A stretch of 64,000 bases of DNA, from positions 1 through 64,000 of the forward strand of contig JASHOA010000069.1 of assembly GCA_030041375.1 (NCBI GenBank). The letters run 5' to 3'. This stretch comes from Acetobacteraceae bacterium. Its GTDB lineage: Bacteria > Pseudomonadota > Alphaproteobacteria > Acetobacterales > Acetobacteraceae. The position numbers and the translations under genes are program-made. Of the stretch, positions 63,847 to 64,000 are shown in pieces; the stretch's first letter is position 1; each line of letters opens with the position of its first letter. Below the pieces are notes generated by a model that saw only the letters and a program-made list of their open reading frames with translations, was not told where the DNA came from and did not search any database.

Positions 63847-64000
63847 ATGCGGCACCCTGAGCCCGGCGACGTGATCGGGCTCGCCGATGTCGAAGCCGCC
63901 GCCCGGCGCATCGCCGGCAGTGTCGTGCGCACGCCGGCGCTCGCCTCGGAGGCGATCAGCCGCGCCAGCGGCGCGTCGGTGGTACTGAAACTCGAGACCT
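63847..64000 (+). CDS. Threonine dehydratase-like enzyme, N-terminal part (runs off the window)
   Basis: 51 codons, starting directly after the greA stop. DVEAAARRIAGSVVRTPALAS and ASVVLKLET match the N-terminus of threonine ammonia-lyases just before the PLP lysine loop. Distinct from the enzyme at 51314 in this region. Direct junction with greA suggests co-transcription. Confidence 0.75.
   Translation, partial: MRHPEPGDVIGLADVEAAARRIAGSVVRTPALASEAISRASGASVVLKLET

Overview
The window is GC-rich alphaproteobacterial chromosome, probably Acetobacteraceae or close Rhodospirillales. This rests on gene content (a CarD-type regulator next to fdxA, an S4 protein and a SUV3-like helicase; dnaG-rpoD; carAB-greA) and on codon use; no rRNA or species marker is present. 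I saw no tRNA, rRNA, CRISPR array, IS element or prophage. Coding density is high, and many gene pairs are coupled by ATGA or GTGA overlaps.

Layout. 1-2.7 kb: end of a barrel-like protein, a periplasmic CopC, a DUF1194 vWA protein and a CHRD/EF-hand secreted protein. 2.8-8.2 kb: thpR and a TesA-like esterase, divergent from a YbbA/YbbP exporter, then a Bax-inhibitor-1 membrane protein. 8.2-12.8 kb (minus): a housekeeping block of SUV3-like helicase, S4 protein, fdxA and a CarD-like regulator with a very long basic N-terminus. 12.9-22.1 kb (minus): a defence-like operon (SNF2 helicase with a nuclease-like DUF3883 tail, DUF1156 adenine methylase, DUF499 ATPase) joined to a class II aldolase; the methylase is broken. 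22.9-30.7 kb: an amidohydrolase, a one-polypeptide MurT-GatD fusion, a metallophosphoesterase/cupredoxin/ECF sigma/anti-sigma operon, and a split ThDP decarboxylase. 30.7-36.7 kb: a MarR-GNAT regulator, an amino-acid oxidase, a hydantoinase coupled to a CobW metallochaperone, and an amidohydrolase. 36.8-45.5 kb: a catabolic operon (Rieske oxygenase, 2-hydroxyacid dehydrogenase, GntR regulator, VanB-type reductase, ABC uptake genes, an acyl-CoA synthetase with an internal stop) facing a PhyH dioxygenase. 46-49.3 kb: a second ECF/anti-sigma operon with a COG4315 protein, YceI and cytochrome b561. 49.4-54.3 kb: an acyl-CoA synthetase, a PLP dehydratase, a UDG-family protein, DUF488 and GNAT. 54.3-64 kb: rpoD, dnaG and yqeY (minus), divergent from carA (with an N-terminal HTH), carB, greA and the start of a threonine dehydratase.

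Most notable: (i) the fused MurT-GatD in a proteobacterium; (ii) the three-gene defence-like module whose methylase has a frameshift, a nonsense codon and an in-frame palindromic insert; (iii) an undescribed-looking two-hairpin repeat of about 100 bp in four copies, with paired base changes in a stem, one copy forming the end of the cobW-like gene; (iv) an HTH-CarA fusion; (v) a strong terminator hairpin between dnaG and rpoD whose U-run abuts the rpoD ribosome-binding site.
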